Shown here: in pieces, positions 15,779 to 24,114 of the stretch | Layout of the letters: each line of letters begins with the position of its first letter | Position numbering within the stretch: position 1 is the stretch's first letter | Virus record (IMG/VR): IMGVR_UViG_3300047369_000592 | Span: 1-46,376 of that record | DNA from: a virus | DNA length: 46,376 bases | Direction: 5' to 3' (one strand) | Made by a program: the position numbers and the translations under genes | The notes under the pieces: model-generated | What the model was told of the DNA's origin: nothing | Database searches by the model: none | Seen by the model: only the letters and a program-made list of their open reading frames with translations

Positions 15779-18691
15779 ATGGCTACATACGTTTATAAAT
15801 TAGAACTGGGAGGGTTATATCTGGATCCGTCAGTTATCGCTTCCACCTATGTAGGTGATATAACAGATATATGGGCAGACGCTTCTAATCCAGCAATATT
15901 AAGGCGCGGAGATGGATCAACACCGGGAGGCCACGTAATTGGCGGTTCTGGTTTTTCGGGAAGTTATAACGATTTAGTTAACTTACCAACAATTCCAACA
16001 GATATACAACAACTAACCGATGTTAATAATCTATTAGGTAATGGAGTATCTGGATTTGATGGAAGTTTTGGATCATTAACTGGTATACCAAGTACTACAG
16101 CCGGATACAATATTACAGATGTGTTTAGCGGTGATTATAACGATTTAACAAATAAGCCAGTAATACCTACAATACCTACAACTAATAGTTCTTTTACCAA
16201 TGATTCGGGTTATATTACGAGTGCAGATTTAAATAACCTTAGCATAGATTTATTACAAGATGTAGATACAACGACACCTCCAACAAATGGCCAGGTACTC
16301 GTATGGAATAGTACAACAAATGTTTGGGAACCAGGAACAGTAAGCTCTAGTTCGGGCCCGGAAAATTTAGATGACTTAAATGATGTTACTTATGGTGTTG
16401 TAACATTAGATGGTAGTAATGGTGGTGGACTATTTTTAGGTTGGAGTCAGTTTGACAATGCTTGGCGACCATTAGATGTTACAATTGATTGGAATTTAGT
16501 AACCAATAAACCTTCGTTACTTACTAGTGAAACAGTGACCACACTTAGCCTTGCTGCCAACACATTAAGTTATGTAGATGAGAATGGCGCACAAACAGAT
16601 TTAGATTTGTCTCTATATTTAGATGACACAAACGCCGCTAGAATTACACAAGGTGTATACGATAATAATACTGGACTAGCAACATTTACAAGAGATGACA
16701 CAACAACATTTACAGTAGACTTTAATAGTCTACTTGCTGGCGCTGGTATTAGTTTAAGTGATATAAGTGGTACAGGTGATATTGCATTTAACCAAACAAC
16801 TGGTGAAATAAGTTTTAATAACACCAGTGGGTATAGTACATTTGATGGTGATTACAATAGTCTAACAAACACGCCAACTATACCAAGTGATGTTAGCGAC
16901 CTAACAGATACAACTAATTTATTAAGTGGTGGAGGTGGCGATGCCTCTACATTAGACAGCCAAGCACCTAGTTATTATTTAGACTACAACAACTTTACTA
17001 ATACTCCAACTATCCCAACTGATTATGGTGATCATAGTACACAAGGATATCTAACAAGTTATACTGAAACAGATACATTACAAAGTGTTATAGACAGAGG
17101 AAACACTAGCACAACAACAGCAGTTATTCCTTTCCTTTACGCAGACCAGACTGCTTTTCCAAATGCTAGTACATATCATGGAGCAATAGCACACAGTCAT
17201 AGTGATGGTGCTATGTATTTTGCTCATGGTGGAGTATGGAATAAACTAGCAAACGACAGTCAATTAAGCGCCTACTTAACAAGTTATACTGTAACCGAAT
17301 CAGATGTTACGGCACATGAAGCGGCACTTACGATTACAGAATCACAGATAAGTGATCTAGGAAGTTACAGTACATTTGATGGTGATTATAACAGCCTAAC
17401 AAACATACCAACATTATTTGATGGACAATATAGTTCATTAACTGGTACACCAACTATTCCAGCAGATGTAAGTGACTTAACAGACACTACTAATTTGTTA
17501 AGTGGTGGCGGCAGTGGTATTGCTCTTACAGATTTAAGTGTTACACAGGCGGCGGCTAGTGGCAGTGGTACATTAGCATACAACAGTACAACAGGAGTGT
17601 TTACTTATACTCCACCAGATCTGGGTAATGCTATTGTAGATCAAGCCCAATACACAACTACTGTAACATCAAATGCCGCAGATACTAGCGATACTAGTGC
17701 TTATATTATGGGCAACACAGGATCGGCAAGTGCAACAGGAACTTCTACAGGTTGGGTTTTTGCTGATGTTGTACAAGATCCAGATAACCCAGGCACAACT
17801 ACTATTTTAGATGTCGACTCTGCTATCTTTACAGGAAGCGTAGTAGGTGATATCACAACAGGCTCAGGTACACAAACAATTCAAGGCACGGTAGATTTTA
17901 CTAATGCTACCAGCGTAGACTTTACAGGTGTTACTATAAGTGGGTTAACAAACGGTATTGATTTAACAGATTTAAGTGTTACAACAGCCGCAAATGGTGT
18001 AGCAGGATTAAGTTATGATAATACAAGTGGTGTGTTTACATTTACTCCACCAGATTTAAGTGGATACTTGGTGTCAGGCGGTACTATTAATGTTAGTAGT
18101 ATAGAGCCAACTGCTACTACATCAGGCGATGGCGATGACTTAACAATTACAGGTGGCGACGCAACTGACCTAAACAGTCAAGGTGGCGACACAATTATTA
18201 CAGGTGGTAGTGGTGCGTTAACAAGCGGTAGTGTAGACATTGGTACTACACAAACTGACGCCATTACAATAGGTGCTACTGGTATAGGCACAACAATAGG
18301 TGATACACTTACTGTTAATGGAAATGCTACATTTGAAAGTGGAACGTTCGAAGCATTCAGTACAATCACCGGAGCAAGTGGTACAGTAACACACGATTGT
18401 GATAATGGACATATATTTTATCATACAAGCCCAAGTGCTAACTTTACAGCAAACTTTACAAATCTTGGACTAAGCACAAACTATGGTACTGGCATGACAC
18501 TAGTAATTGACCAAGGCGCCACTGCTAGAATACCTAGTGCGGTACAAACTGACGGTGTAAGTAGAACAATAGTATGGCAAGGTGGATCAGCACCAAGTGG
18601 TACAAACAATGGTGTAGATGTTGTTAGTTTTAGTATACTAAGAACAAGCGGTAGTTATATAGTGCTTGGACAATTAGTGGACTTCGCATAA
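15779..18691 (+). CDS. Long tail fibre protein
   Basis: This 970-residue protein is rich in Thr, Ser, Asp, Gly and Asn, and has no catalytic motif. The first 50 residues (KLELGGLYLDPSVIAS to RRGDGSTPGG) resemble the N-terminal attachment domain of phage fibres. A recurrent element, YNSLTNTPTIPSDVSDL with variants, occurs at least five times, followed by TDTTNLL in three of them. The C-terminal third (about 600-850) is a second beta-repeat style zone, and the last 110 residues (NGHIFYHTSPSANFTANF onward) look like a distinct tip domain. It overlaps the lectin-like gene by one base. Probably a receptor-binding or fibre-shaft protein, made late. Confidence 0.85.
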   Translation: MATYVYKLELGGLYLDPSVIASTYVGDITDIWADASNPAILRRGDGSTPGGHVIGGSGFSGSYNDLVNLPTIPTDIQQLTDVNNLLGNGVSGFDGSFGSLTGIPSTTAGYNITDVFSGDYNDLTNKPVIPTIPTTNSSFTNDSGYITSADLNNLSIDLLQDVDTTTPPTNGQVLVWNSTTNVWEPGTVSSSSGPENLDDLNDVTYGVVTLDGSNGGGLFLGWSQFDNAWRPLDVTIDWNLVTNKPSLLTSETVTTLSLAANTLSYVDENGAQTDLDLSLYLDDTNAARITQGVYDNNTGLATFTRDDTTTFTVDFNSLLAGAGISLSDISGTGDIAFNQTTGEISFNNTSGYSTFDGDYNSLTNTPTIPSDVSDLTDTTNLLSGGGGDASTLDSQAPSYYLDYNNFTNTPTIPTDYGDHSTQGYLTSYTETDTLQSVIDRGNTSTTTAVIPFLYADQTAFPNASTYHGAIAHSHSDGAMYFAHGGVWNKLANDSQLSAYLTSYTVTESDVTAHEAALTITESQISDLGSYSTFDGDYNSLTNIPTLFDGQYSSLTGTPTIPADVSDLTDTTNLLSGGGSGIALTDLSVTQAAASGSGTLAYNSTTGVFTYTPPDLGNAIVDQAQYTTTVTSNAADTSDTSAYIMGNTGSASATGTSTGWVFADVVQDPDNPGTTTILDVDSAIFTGSVVGDITTGSGTQTIQGTVDFTNATSVDFTGVTISGLTNGIDLTDLSVTTAANGVAGLSYDNTSGVFTFTPPDLSGYLVSGGTINVSSIEPTATTSGDGDDLTITGGDATDLNSQGGDTIITGGSGALTSGSVDIGTTQTDAITIGATGIGTTIGDTLTVNGNATFESGTFEAFSTITGASGTVTHDCDNGHIFYHTSPSANFTANFTNLGLSTNYGTGMTLVIDQGATARIPSAVQTDGVSRTIVWQGGSAPSGTNNGVDVVSFSILRTSGSYIVLGQLVDFA
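16836..17508 (+). repeat. In-frame fibre repeats
   Basis: A DNA unit encoding FDGDYNSLTN-TPTIPSDVSDLTD is present at 16836-16935. It recurs in two pieces at 17367-17402 and 17444-17508, with mostly synonymous differences. Shorter related units occur near 15960-16030 and 16130-16170. These are protein repeats rather than a mobile element. Confidence 0.75.
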
Positions 18692-19530
18692 TGCCTTTTA
18701 TTAGTGCTTTTACCCACAGTTTTAGAGCAGGACGTAGAGCGACGGCATTTAGATCTGCCGCACCATGGGATCCTAGTACAGACATAACACCAGTACTTTG
18801 GTATGATGCCAGCGATACAAGTAGTTATACACTAAGTAGTTCAACACTCAATACAGTTAGTGACAAAGCAGGTAACTTTTCACCCACTATAACTGGTACA
18901 CCTACTAGAGTTACTGGTGGATTAAATGGTTTAAATGTTTGGGACTTTAGTACTTCTGGTAGTAACGAAAACATTACAACTGGATCAGGTCCATACGCTA
19001 GTGGTGGTAATCACTGGGCAATAGGTGTGTTTCAATGGCATAGTGTAGATCAAACTAAAGACAGTTTCTGGAGTGCTGATGGCAATAGAACGTATGCTGT
19101 AAGTGCTAGTCAAAGTAACAACACCTGGACTGGTGAGATTGATTATGATGGTAATAATAGTATTGTTTCTGGTACTGCTAGGAATACATTTCAAACAAAT
19201 ATATCACAAAACACATGGACTATTGTAAGTATTGTGTTTAACAAAACTGGCAATCAGATATTTGGTAGATTAAACGGTACGACAAGAACAAGTATAGATC
19301 CATACAACTTATCAATGGACACAACCTGTTCGGATCATCGTATAATGCGAAACAGATCAGGTGTACATCTGGATGGGCGTATGGCAGAATATTTTCATAT
19401 AGCAGGTGTGCCAGGCACAGGCGGTACTAACATTTCAGATGTAGAAGCGGCAGAAGGTTACCTTGCTCACAAATGGGGTTTAACTGGAAATTTACCTAGT
19501 AGTCACCCATATAAGACAAAGGCACCCTAA
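18691..19530 (+). CDS. Lectin-like (ConA/LamG-type) fibre tip or adhesin
   Basis: This 279-residue protein starts its domain with LWYDASDTSSYT at about 36-47, the opening typical of LamG/concanavalin-like beta-sandwich domains in phage and bacterial surface proteins. It ends EAAEGYLAHKWGLTGNLPSS followed by HPYK, the characteristic closing sequence of that family. It probably binds host surface glycan. The gene overlaps the long fibre gene by one base, so the two are likely partners, with this protein at the fibre end. Late expression is inherited from the promoter at 15752. Confidence 0.8.
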   Translation: MPFISAFTHSFRAGRRATAFRSAAPWDPSTDITPVLWYDASDTSSYTLSSSTLNTVSDKAGNFSPTITGTPTRVTGGLNGLNVWDFSTSGSNENITTGSGPYASGGNHWAIGVFQWHSVDQTKDSFWSADGNRTYAVSASQSNNTWTGEIDYDGNNSIVSGTARNTFQTNISQNTWTIVSIVFNKTGNQIFGRLNGTTRTSIDPYNLSMDTTCSDHRIMRNRSGVHLDGRMAEYFHIAGVPGTGGTNISDVEAAEGYLAHKWGLTGNLPSSHPYKTKAP

Positions 19531-19536
19531 TAAATA
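19529..19536 (+). promoter_or_regulatory. T4-type late promoter octamer (AATAAATA)
   Basis: AATAAATATT overlaps the stop of the lectin-like gene and precedes an AAGGAGAAAA ribosome-binding site for glutaredoxin. Confidence 0.55.
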
Positions 19537-19555
19537 TTAAAATAAGGAGAAAATA

Positions 19556-19813
19556 ATGGACGTAGTAGTTTACAGTAAGGATTTCTGTCCTTATTGCACA
19601 AAAGCAACTCATTTACTTGATTCATTAGAAATTAAATATGAGGTAAAAAAGATCGGCGTAGATGTTACTCGAGAACAATTACTTGAAGTAGCACCTAATG
19701 CAAGAACAGCACCACAGATTGTTATTGGCAACAATGTGATTGGTGGTTATGAACAACTTGTTTCCTATATTGAGGATACAGGTTTTAATGGTACAGGAAA
19801 TTCATTATCATGA
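19556..19813 (+). CDS. Glutaredoxin
   Basis: This 85-residue protein is a dithiol glutaredoxin. It has the CPYC active site at 11-14, the cis-proline motif TAPQ (T51-Q54) and the GGYEQL glutathione-binding loop near 63-69. It probably re-reduces the C-terminal CxxC of NrdA, as T4 NrdC does for its reductase. Length is normal for phage glutaredoxins. A strong AAGGAG site precedes the ATG. The stop overlaps the next gene by four bases, and the gene sits about 4 kb from nrdAB, separated by fibre genes. Confidence 0.95.
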   Translation: MDVVVYSKDFCPYCTKATHLLDSLEIKYEVKKIGVDVTREQLLEVAPNARTAPQIVIGNNVIGGYEQLVSYIEDTGFNGTGNSLS

Positions 19814-20106
19814 TAATAGAAACCCCTTACAAGGTTGGCGACATTGTTAGTATTAAACTAACTTCTGGTGAAGAAATGGTTGCTACACTTGAAAAAGAAA
19901 ATAAAGAAGATGTAATATTAAAGAAACCCTTAATGTTAGTAGCAGGTAAAGGTGGAGAAGCAGGACTTGCTCCATTTATGTTTACTGTAGATAATAATGC
20001 TAAGTTTACTGTTAAACTAAATAGTATTATATGTATTGTAAAAACTGCGAAGGACGCGGCAAATACTTATACACAAAGTACAACAAGTTTAGCAGTATTA
20101 AATTAA
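19810..20106 (+). CDS. Small beta-barrel protein, Sm/SH3-like pattern
   Basis: This 98-residue protein opens with VGDIVSIKLTSGEEMVATL and continues EDVILKKPLMLV, an Sm1-like order of strands (V.V.L..G.....L) seen in LSm and Hfq-type folds. The rest is beta-rich, with a KFTVKLNSIICIVKTA strand near 70-85. RNA binding would be a reasonable guess for an Sm-like fold, but SH3-like barrels have many roles. It overlaps glutaredoxin by four bases and the PAAR gene by one. Confidence 0.55.
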   Translation: MIIETPYKVGDIVSIKLTSGEEMVATLEKENKEDVILKKPLMLVAGKGGEAGLAPFMFTVDNNAKFTVKLNSIICIVKTAKDAANTYTQSTTSLAVLN

Positions 20107-20390
20107 TGCCACAAGTTCATAGAGATACAGATTCAAGATCGTGCGGTGCTAAAACAGTAGCCGCCAATCCAAATGTATATACAAACAACTTATTAACCGC
20201 TGTAGATGGAAACCCTAATACACATGGCGGTGGCGCCTTAAAAGCGGCTAATCCAAATGTATATATAGGTGGTGTATTGGTAGTTATTAATGCACCAAAT
20301 GATGCGTCTCCAGATACATTTTGTCCTATCCCGCCACACTGTAATCCAAAAACAGCAGGCGGCAGTAATAACGTTTATATAGGAGGTTAA
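20106..20390 (+). CDS. PAAR-type spike tip protein (T4 gp5.4-like)
   Basis: This 94-residue protein has PAAR-like spacing: an N-terminal RDTDSRSCGAK segment, repeated PNVY elements followed by a small hydrophobic strand (NPNVYTNNLL, NPNVYIGGVL, NNVYIGG), a central DGNPNTHGGG turn and C-terminal Cys/His residues (FCPIPPHCNP) that could bind a metal at the apex. Such proteins cap the central tail spike. The ATG at 20106 is chosen because the longer in-frame form begins inside the upstream gene. The stop codon overlaps the AGGAGG ribosome-binding site of the next gene. Confidence 0.68.
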   Translation: MPQVHRDTDSRSCGAKTVAANPNVYTNNLLTAVDGNPNTHGGGALKAANPNVYIGGVLVVINAPNDASPDTFCPIPPHCNPKTAGGSNNVYIGG

Positions 20391-20391
20391 A

Positions 20392-21633
20392 TTGGCAAAT
20401 GCAGATTTCCCAAATGGTTTAGCAAATGCTAATGAATATCTTAATAGAACAGTTGAAGTACCAACCAGTACTACTATTGATCCTGTTGACGGTACGGTAT
20501 CAACGACAACAACAAGTTATACATTACGAGAGATTATTTGTAGTATATTAGCAGGCAATGGTTTCAAACTTCCCAATGTACAAATTTGCTTAAAAGTTAA
20601 TTTAGGTAGATTACTTAATAACGCAGGCGTAAATTGGCAGGGTGCGTTAAGTGATCTATATGATGACTTAGCAGAAGCAGAACAAGCATTAGAAGAATTT
20701 ATAGCACATACTGATATTGAAAATGTATTAGGTAGACTTAATGCCGGTATAGCAGAGTTTGCGGCTATCGCTAACATGATTAATTTTTGTGGTACACCAG
20801 TTGAACCTCGTGCTATACCAAATGTGTTACGGGATATGTTTGGTAGTTTTACTGGAGAGGGCAAAAAACTACTTGATAACTTAGGAACAATGGCTGATAG
20901 TGATATCGGCGGATGTATTGACAGTAACGGTAACTTTAAACCAATCTTTAATGGTGGGGTATTAGGCAATATACAAAACAATTTAAGTAATCTTGCTAAC
21001 TTACCACAGTCAACAATTAATGGTTTTAGAAATGACCTAAAAGCGTTTTCAAATGATATGAAAGACTTAATTAAGTTTGAAAACAAATTTGGAAGCGGAA
21101 GTACTACAGATAAAGGAGGCAGTAACTTTGCCCCAACTAACAGAATTAATAACCAGGTTGGTGTTGGTATTGATCCTAATAATATGGATCTTGCAGCTGC
21201 CCAACGTTTAGGAAACGGATTAAAAGGTTCATATGATGCGTTAAAGAGTTATGAAGTAGATGGTCAAGGAAACAATATTTTTCATTATATTTTAGAACCA
21301 GAAATGATTTCTAGACTTGAACAAGAAAATGATCCTATTTCAGGTGTAGAGAACAGAGTACCTACATATGACTATTGTGGACGTATTACTGGATATACTG
21401 ATATACCTACACAAAGTGAAGTTCCTGTTAGTTCTGGACAAGTAGCATCTATTCCGTCACAACCAGGCATCGAAGGACTTAATACTTCTGGAACAGTTAT
21501 TCACTCTACACCGTCTGCTACAACAAACCTTTCAGAACCAACAGGCGGTTTTATAAGTATAGAAACATTAAAAGATCTAGCCGCATCAAGTACAAGTTTT
21601 GCAGATTTTCAAAACCGTATCTCATTATTATAA
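20392..21633 (+). CDS. Large structural-type protein, probable tail/baseplate
   Basis: This 413-residue protein begins at a TTG codon that follows a strong AGGAGG site six bases upstream. Its N-terminal half is helical, with conserved-looking CGTPVEPRAIPNV near 130-145 and Asn/Leu-rich helices. The middle (about 215-300) has GGSNFAPTNRINNQVG, and the C-terminus is Ser/Thr/Pro-rich. Position next to the PAAR tip suggests a baseplate or tail component. I do not recognise the family, and no lysozyme motif is visible. It is the last gene before an early-type promoter. Confidence 0.6.
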   Translation: MANADFPNGLANANEYLNRTVEVPTSTTIDPVDGTVSTTTTSYTLREIICSILAGNGFKLPNVQICLKVNLGRLLNNAGVNWQGALSDLYDDLAEAEQALEEFIAHTDIENVLGRLNAGIAEFAAIANMINFCGTPVEPRAIPNVLRDMFGSFTGEGKKLLDNLGTMADSDIGGCIDSNGNFKPIFNGGVLGNIQNNLSNLANLPQSTINGFRNDLKAFSNDMKDLIKFENKFGSGSTTDKGGSNFAPTNRINNQVGVGIDPNNMDLAAAQRLGNGLKGSYDALKSYEVDGQGNNIFHYILEPEMISRLEQENDPISGVENRVPTYDYCGRITGYTDIPTQSEVPVSSGQVASIPSQPGIEGLNTSGTVIHSTPSATTNLSEPTGGFISIETLKDLAASSTSFADFQNRISLL

Positions 21634-21643
21634 GAAAAAAATA

Positions 21644-21660
21644 AAAAAGTAATACTTTTT
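21644..21660 (+). terminator. Possible weak terminator hairpin
   Basis: AAAAAGT-AAT-ACTTTTT forms a 7-bp A/T-rich stem with its own T-run, just after the preceding stop. It could end late transcription before the early promoter, but the stem has one G-C pair only. Confidence 0.3.
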
Positions 21661-21662
21661 AC

Positions 21663-21690
21663 TTGACACAATGTATATTGGTGTTAATAT
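21663..21690 (+). promoter_or_regulatory. Sigma70-type promoter
   Basis: TTGACA at 21663-21668 and TAATAT at 21685-21690 are separated by 16 bases. There is no late octamer nearby. It would drive the small-gene and tRNA block from 21737 with host polymerase. Confidence 0.7.
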
Positions 21691-21736
21691 AGTTATATCG
21701 GTAAAGTAAAACAATCTTATTAGACAAGGAATAATT

Positions 21737-22024
21737 ATGAGAGCGCAGATATATCCTGATGGTATAAAGCGGATCAATGCAAAAATTGAGATTCCTATGA
21801 CACATGAGGATGTTGCCGCTTATGTTTTAAGTGCTATTGCAAGTGATCACATTGATTTGAATCAAGTGCAGAAATTGAACAAGCGAGAACTTCTACGTGT
21901 TGCCAAAGGCGAAATATTTTGTATGGGCGTAGAAGCACCTAAAAATCAGGTAAGTTTAGTAGATCATGAAACTACTATTATAGTTAAAAACTATGTAAAG
22001 CAAATGTTTCCAGAGCTTGCGTAA
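21737..22024 (+). CDS. Small hypothetical protein, early-type
   Basis: This 95-residue protein has a beta-rich start (QIYPDGIKRINAKIEIPM), a helix from about 22-37 and another at 75-93. No known motif is visible. The region KLNKRELLRVAKGEIFCMG is basic and may bind nucleic acid or protein. It follows a sigma70-type promoter and an AAGGAATAA site, so it is likely made early. The stop overlaps the next ATG by one base. Confidence 0.6.
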   Translation: MRAQIYPDGIKRINAKIEIPMTHEDVAAYVLSAIASDHIDLNQVQKLNKRELLRVAKGEIFCMGVEAPKNQVSLVDHETTIIVKNYVKQMFPELA

Positions 22025-22248
22025 TGGGTAAAGTTAAAGATCAGTTATGGGACGAAATGCTCTCTGAACAAAAATACAGCGAGTTCATGGATGATGTCTT
22101 AGATCTAGAAGAATTGTTACCAGACAACGAACAACTGGAAATGGACTTAGGTCCAAAAAATCTTGGTTATGATATACAATTAAAGGTTGACAAACTAGCA
22201 AAAGAATTGTATATTAATAATGAAGATATTGATGAAATCCCATTTTAA
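22024..22248 (+). CDS. Small acidic hypothetical protein, early-type
   Basis: This 74-residue protein is strongly acidic (EELLPDNEQLEMDLG; ends NEDIDEIPF) and mostly helical. Small acidic early phage proteins often bind and inhibit host enzymes or mimic DNA, but nothing here proves that. It is coupled to the preceding gene by a one-base overlap and followed by an AAGGAGG site for the exported protein downstream. Confidence 0.6.
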   Translation: MGKVKDQLWDEMLSEQKYSEFMDDVLDLEELLPDNEQLEMDLGPKNLGYDIQLKVDKLAKELYINNEDIDEIPF

Positions 22249-22259
22249 GGAGGTTTATT

Positions 22260-22784
22260 ATGAACTACTGGGAAAAACTTTTTCACACTTTCGCTATTGT
22301 TAGCGGTACCGCATTTGTTCTTGGCTTTACAGGCATTGCTCATGCGGCACAGAAAACTTCAGCAGTGTTTACAGTTACGTCAGTAACACCAATGTATGAT
22401 ACTGTTATTCAACAAAAGCCAGTACAAAGTTGTTCTGTTGTAGATATTCCAATTTACAGTAAAAAAGATAAAACTGGCGACATCATTGGTGGTGCTATTA
22501 TTGGCGGCATTCTTGGTAATAACGTAGTTAAAGGCGATGGCGCTGGCGCCGCTGGCGCGGTAATTGGTGGCCTACTTGGTGCAAATAAAAGCAATAATAG
22601 CCAGGAAATTATTGGTTATAGGCAACAAAATAGATGCACCACTAGTTATACACAACAGAGTGTAGAACGCCTTAACGGGTATAAGGTAGTCGCTGAAGGT
22701 CAGGGACTGACTTATGAAACCATTACTAACCAAAACTTTAAAGTTGGTGATGGAATGGTAGTGTACATTACTATCCAGAGATAA
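22260..22784 (+). CDS. Exported glycine-zipper (2TM) protein
   Basis: This 174-residue protein has a signal peptide: a charged start, a hydrophobic core at about 12-26 (IVSGTAFVLGFTGIAHAA) and a likely cleavage after AHA-A near 29-30. Residues about 74-105 form a glycine-zipper repeat (GGAIIGGILGNNVV, then GAAGAVIGGLLGA). This is typical of the bacterial outer-membrane 17-kDa surface-antigen/glycine-zipper family. Two cysteines (QSC and NRC) flank the zipper. The strong AAGGAGG site suggests good translation. It may alter the host envelope, for example in lysis or exclusion; that role is inference. The gene looks host-derived. Confidence 0.8.
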   Translation: MNYWEKLFHTFAIVSGTAFVLGFTGIAHAAQKTSAVFTVTSVTPMYDTVIQQKPVQSCSVVDIPIYSKKDKTGDIIGGAIIGGILGNNVVKGDGAGAAGAVIGGLLGANKSNNSQEIIGYRQQNRCTTSYTQQSVERLNGYKVVAEGQGLTYETITNQNFKVGDGMVVYITIQR

Positions 22785-22788
22785 ATAA
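22781..22788 (+). promoter_or_regulatory. Possible late octamer (GATAAATA) before tRNA-Thr
   Basis: GATAAATAAT overlaps the stop of the glycine-zipper gene, 24 bases before tRNA-Thr. It lacks the C usually found after the octamer, so this is a weaker candidate. Confidence 0.4.
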
Positions 22789-22811
22789 TAATGTACACTG
22801 TTAATGGATAT

Positions 22812-22887
<76 letters not shown>

Positions 22888-22915
22888 TTCATTACACAAT
22901 TAGTGGAGAAAGAAG

Positions 22916-23140
22916 ATGAAAGCAGGAGACGCATTGCTACTAGCCGCTCAAAAACAAGCGGAAGGAGAAATGGCAGTACATAAGGCAAACATCGAAGTTT
23001 ATAGAACTATGCCAGCCGGTATTGGTGAACACGGTGATATTGTAGAAGCCGTCATATCAGAACTTAATAAAATGGCTGAAGCCGCTGATCGTTTAGAAAT
23101 GCTTAAACATTTCGACTATGATTCAAACGGTAGAGTCTAA
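22916..23140 (+). CDS. Small helical hypothetical protein
   Basis: This 74-residue protein is alanine- and glutamate-rich and predicted to be a helical hairpin: helix 1 at about 2-30 and helix 2 at about 42-66, with the turn GIGEHGD between them. It has a GGAGAAAGA ribosome-binding site and lies between tRNA-Thr and tRNA-Leu. Function unknown. Confidence 0.6.
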   Translation: MKAGDALLLAAQKQAEGEMAVHKANIEVYRTMPAGIGEHGDIVEAVISELNKMAEAADRLEMLKHFDYDSNGRV

Positions 23141-23208
23141 ATAAAGAATAGGGTTGCTACTTAATAAGCACGAACACGGGCCACGGTTAGCCCTTAAGGA
23201 CAAACTAA

Positions 23209-23293
23209 GCGCCTGTGGTGAAATTGGTAGACACGCTAGATTTAGGTTCTAGTGCTTCACGGCGTGGGGGTTCAAGTCCCTCCAGGCGCACCA
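23209..23293 (+). tRNA. tRNA-Leu (anticodon UAG)
   Basis: The acceptor stem GCGCCTG/CAGGCGC is perfect. The anticodon loop is TTTAGGT (anticodon TAG). The long variable arm typical of class II tRNAs (TGCTTCACGGCGT) and T arm GGGGG-TTCAAGT-CCCTC are present, and CCA is encoded. Confidence 0.96.
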
Positions 23294-23310
23294 ACTTTTG
23301 TGAGGATAGT

Positions 23311-23811
23311 ATGTATAAGGTAACTGCATTATTTAAAGACCAAAAGGTAACACAATTATTTTATGATCTTTATGATGCTATCGATTTTAAAGATACGGTG
23401 GACGCACACTATCCTGACAAAGTAACATTAACTAAAGGAGTGTTCTCAATGAGAGAATGGATTTACAACAGTTGGAATGTTGTTATGGATCATGAAAAGA
23501 ATCCATTAAGTAATATTCCAGATTTTAGTACACGGCATTTAATTATGCAGGTCCTTGCATGGATGTGGTGTATTACATTCGCTATGATGGTAGGCAGTTG
23601 GACAGTGTTCGGCATTAGTGCTATTGCTCACGTTGTTCTAATTGGTGCTATTGTAGTTACTGTAGCGACATTTAGAGTTGCACAAACAAATCCTAATTCG
23701 TTTTCTATAAAGTCTGGTTATCATACAACAAGTAGAACAAGACAGACTATGTGGATAAACGGACAACAAATTAAACTAGATCCTCGTGATCCAGGTGGGG
23801 AACACGAATAA
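23311..23811 (+). CDS. Membrane protein with two transmembrane helices
   Basis: This 166-residue protein has a soluble N-terminal region of about 80 residues, including VTLTKGVFSMREWIYNSW, then two hydrophobic helices at about 78-99 and 101-124 (LIMQVLAWMWCITFAMMVGS and FGISAIAHVVLIGAIVV). The C-terminal tail is basic and polar (RTRQTMWINGQQIKLDPRD). The ATG at 23311 follows GTGAGGATAG; an in-frame extension upstream would run into tRNA-Leu and is rejected. Family not recognised. Confidence 0.65.
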   Translation: MYKVTALFKDQKVTQLFYDLYDAIDFKDTVDAHYPDKVTLTKGVFSMREWIYNSWNVVMDHEKNPLSNIPDFSTRHLIMQVLAWMWCITFAMMVGSWTVFGISAIAHVVLIGAIVVTVATFRVAQTNPNSFSIKSGYHTTSRTRQTMWINGQQIKLDPRDPGGEHE

Positions 23812-23895
23812 AGGATAACATATGATATTATAAACGGACGGGGGACAACCACAGACACCCCATTTGAGGAAATATTTAAAAACAAGTAGTAAAAG

Positions 23896-23925
23896 GTAGG
23901 CCGTAGAATTAATTCTACGGCTTAC
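23896..23925 (+). other. Perfect palindrome / strong hairpin
   Basis: GCCGTAGAATT and its exact complement AATTCTACGGC abut at 23900-23921. Four more pairs (one G-T) extend the stem to 23896-23925. There is no T-run after it, so it is not a classical terminator. It could be an RNA processing or stability element upstream of the 56-residue gene, or a binding site for a dimeric regulator. Confidence 0.7.
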
Positions 23926-23943
23926 CACTTAAAGGAGAAATTG

Positions 23944-24114
23944 ATGCAACAAGAAAGATATTATGCTTATATGCAACGAAGAATGCGTGAAGAAGATGAA
24001 CGTGAAGGCATCAAGCAGGTAGAAACTAACATACAATTACAAAAAAGACTTGACAAATTGGAAGAGCATGTTAGTATTATAAATGAGAAGTTAGAAAAAT
24101 TAATAGGGGTATAG
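23944..24114 (+). CDS. 56-residue coiled-coil micro-protein
   Basis: A short open frame begins at an ATG six bases after AAAGGAGAAAT. The product is highly charged and helical, with a heptad pattern over its last 35 residues (QLQKRLDKLEEHVSIINEKL). Its first part is Tyr/Met/Arg-rich (ERYYAYMQRRMREEDERE). The last ten bases, including the stop codon, lie inside tRNA-Trp. The strong ribosome-binding site and clean coiled coil make it likely to be real. Function unknown. Confidence 0.7.
   Translation: MQQERYYAYMQRRMREEDEREGIKQVETNIQLQKRLDKLEEHVSIINEKLEKLIGV

Noticed and set aside
15779-18691. Repeats in the fibre gene as mobile or CRISPR-type repeats
   Set aside because: The repeats are in frame, vary mostly at synonymous positions and encode the same peptide pattern. 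They have no spacer regularity.
21644-21660. A strong Rho-independent terminator before the 21.66 kb promoter
   Set aside because: The stem is only A/T plus one G-C pair. It is listed as weak and not used as strong evidence of a boundary.
24050-24080. TTGACA followed by TATTAT as a promoter for tRNA-Trp and tRNA-Arg
   Set aside because: The spacing is 19 bases, the elements lie inside a coding gene, and the tRNAs can be reached from upstream transcription. I left it as a possibility only.
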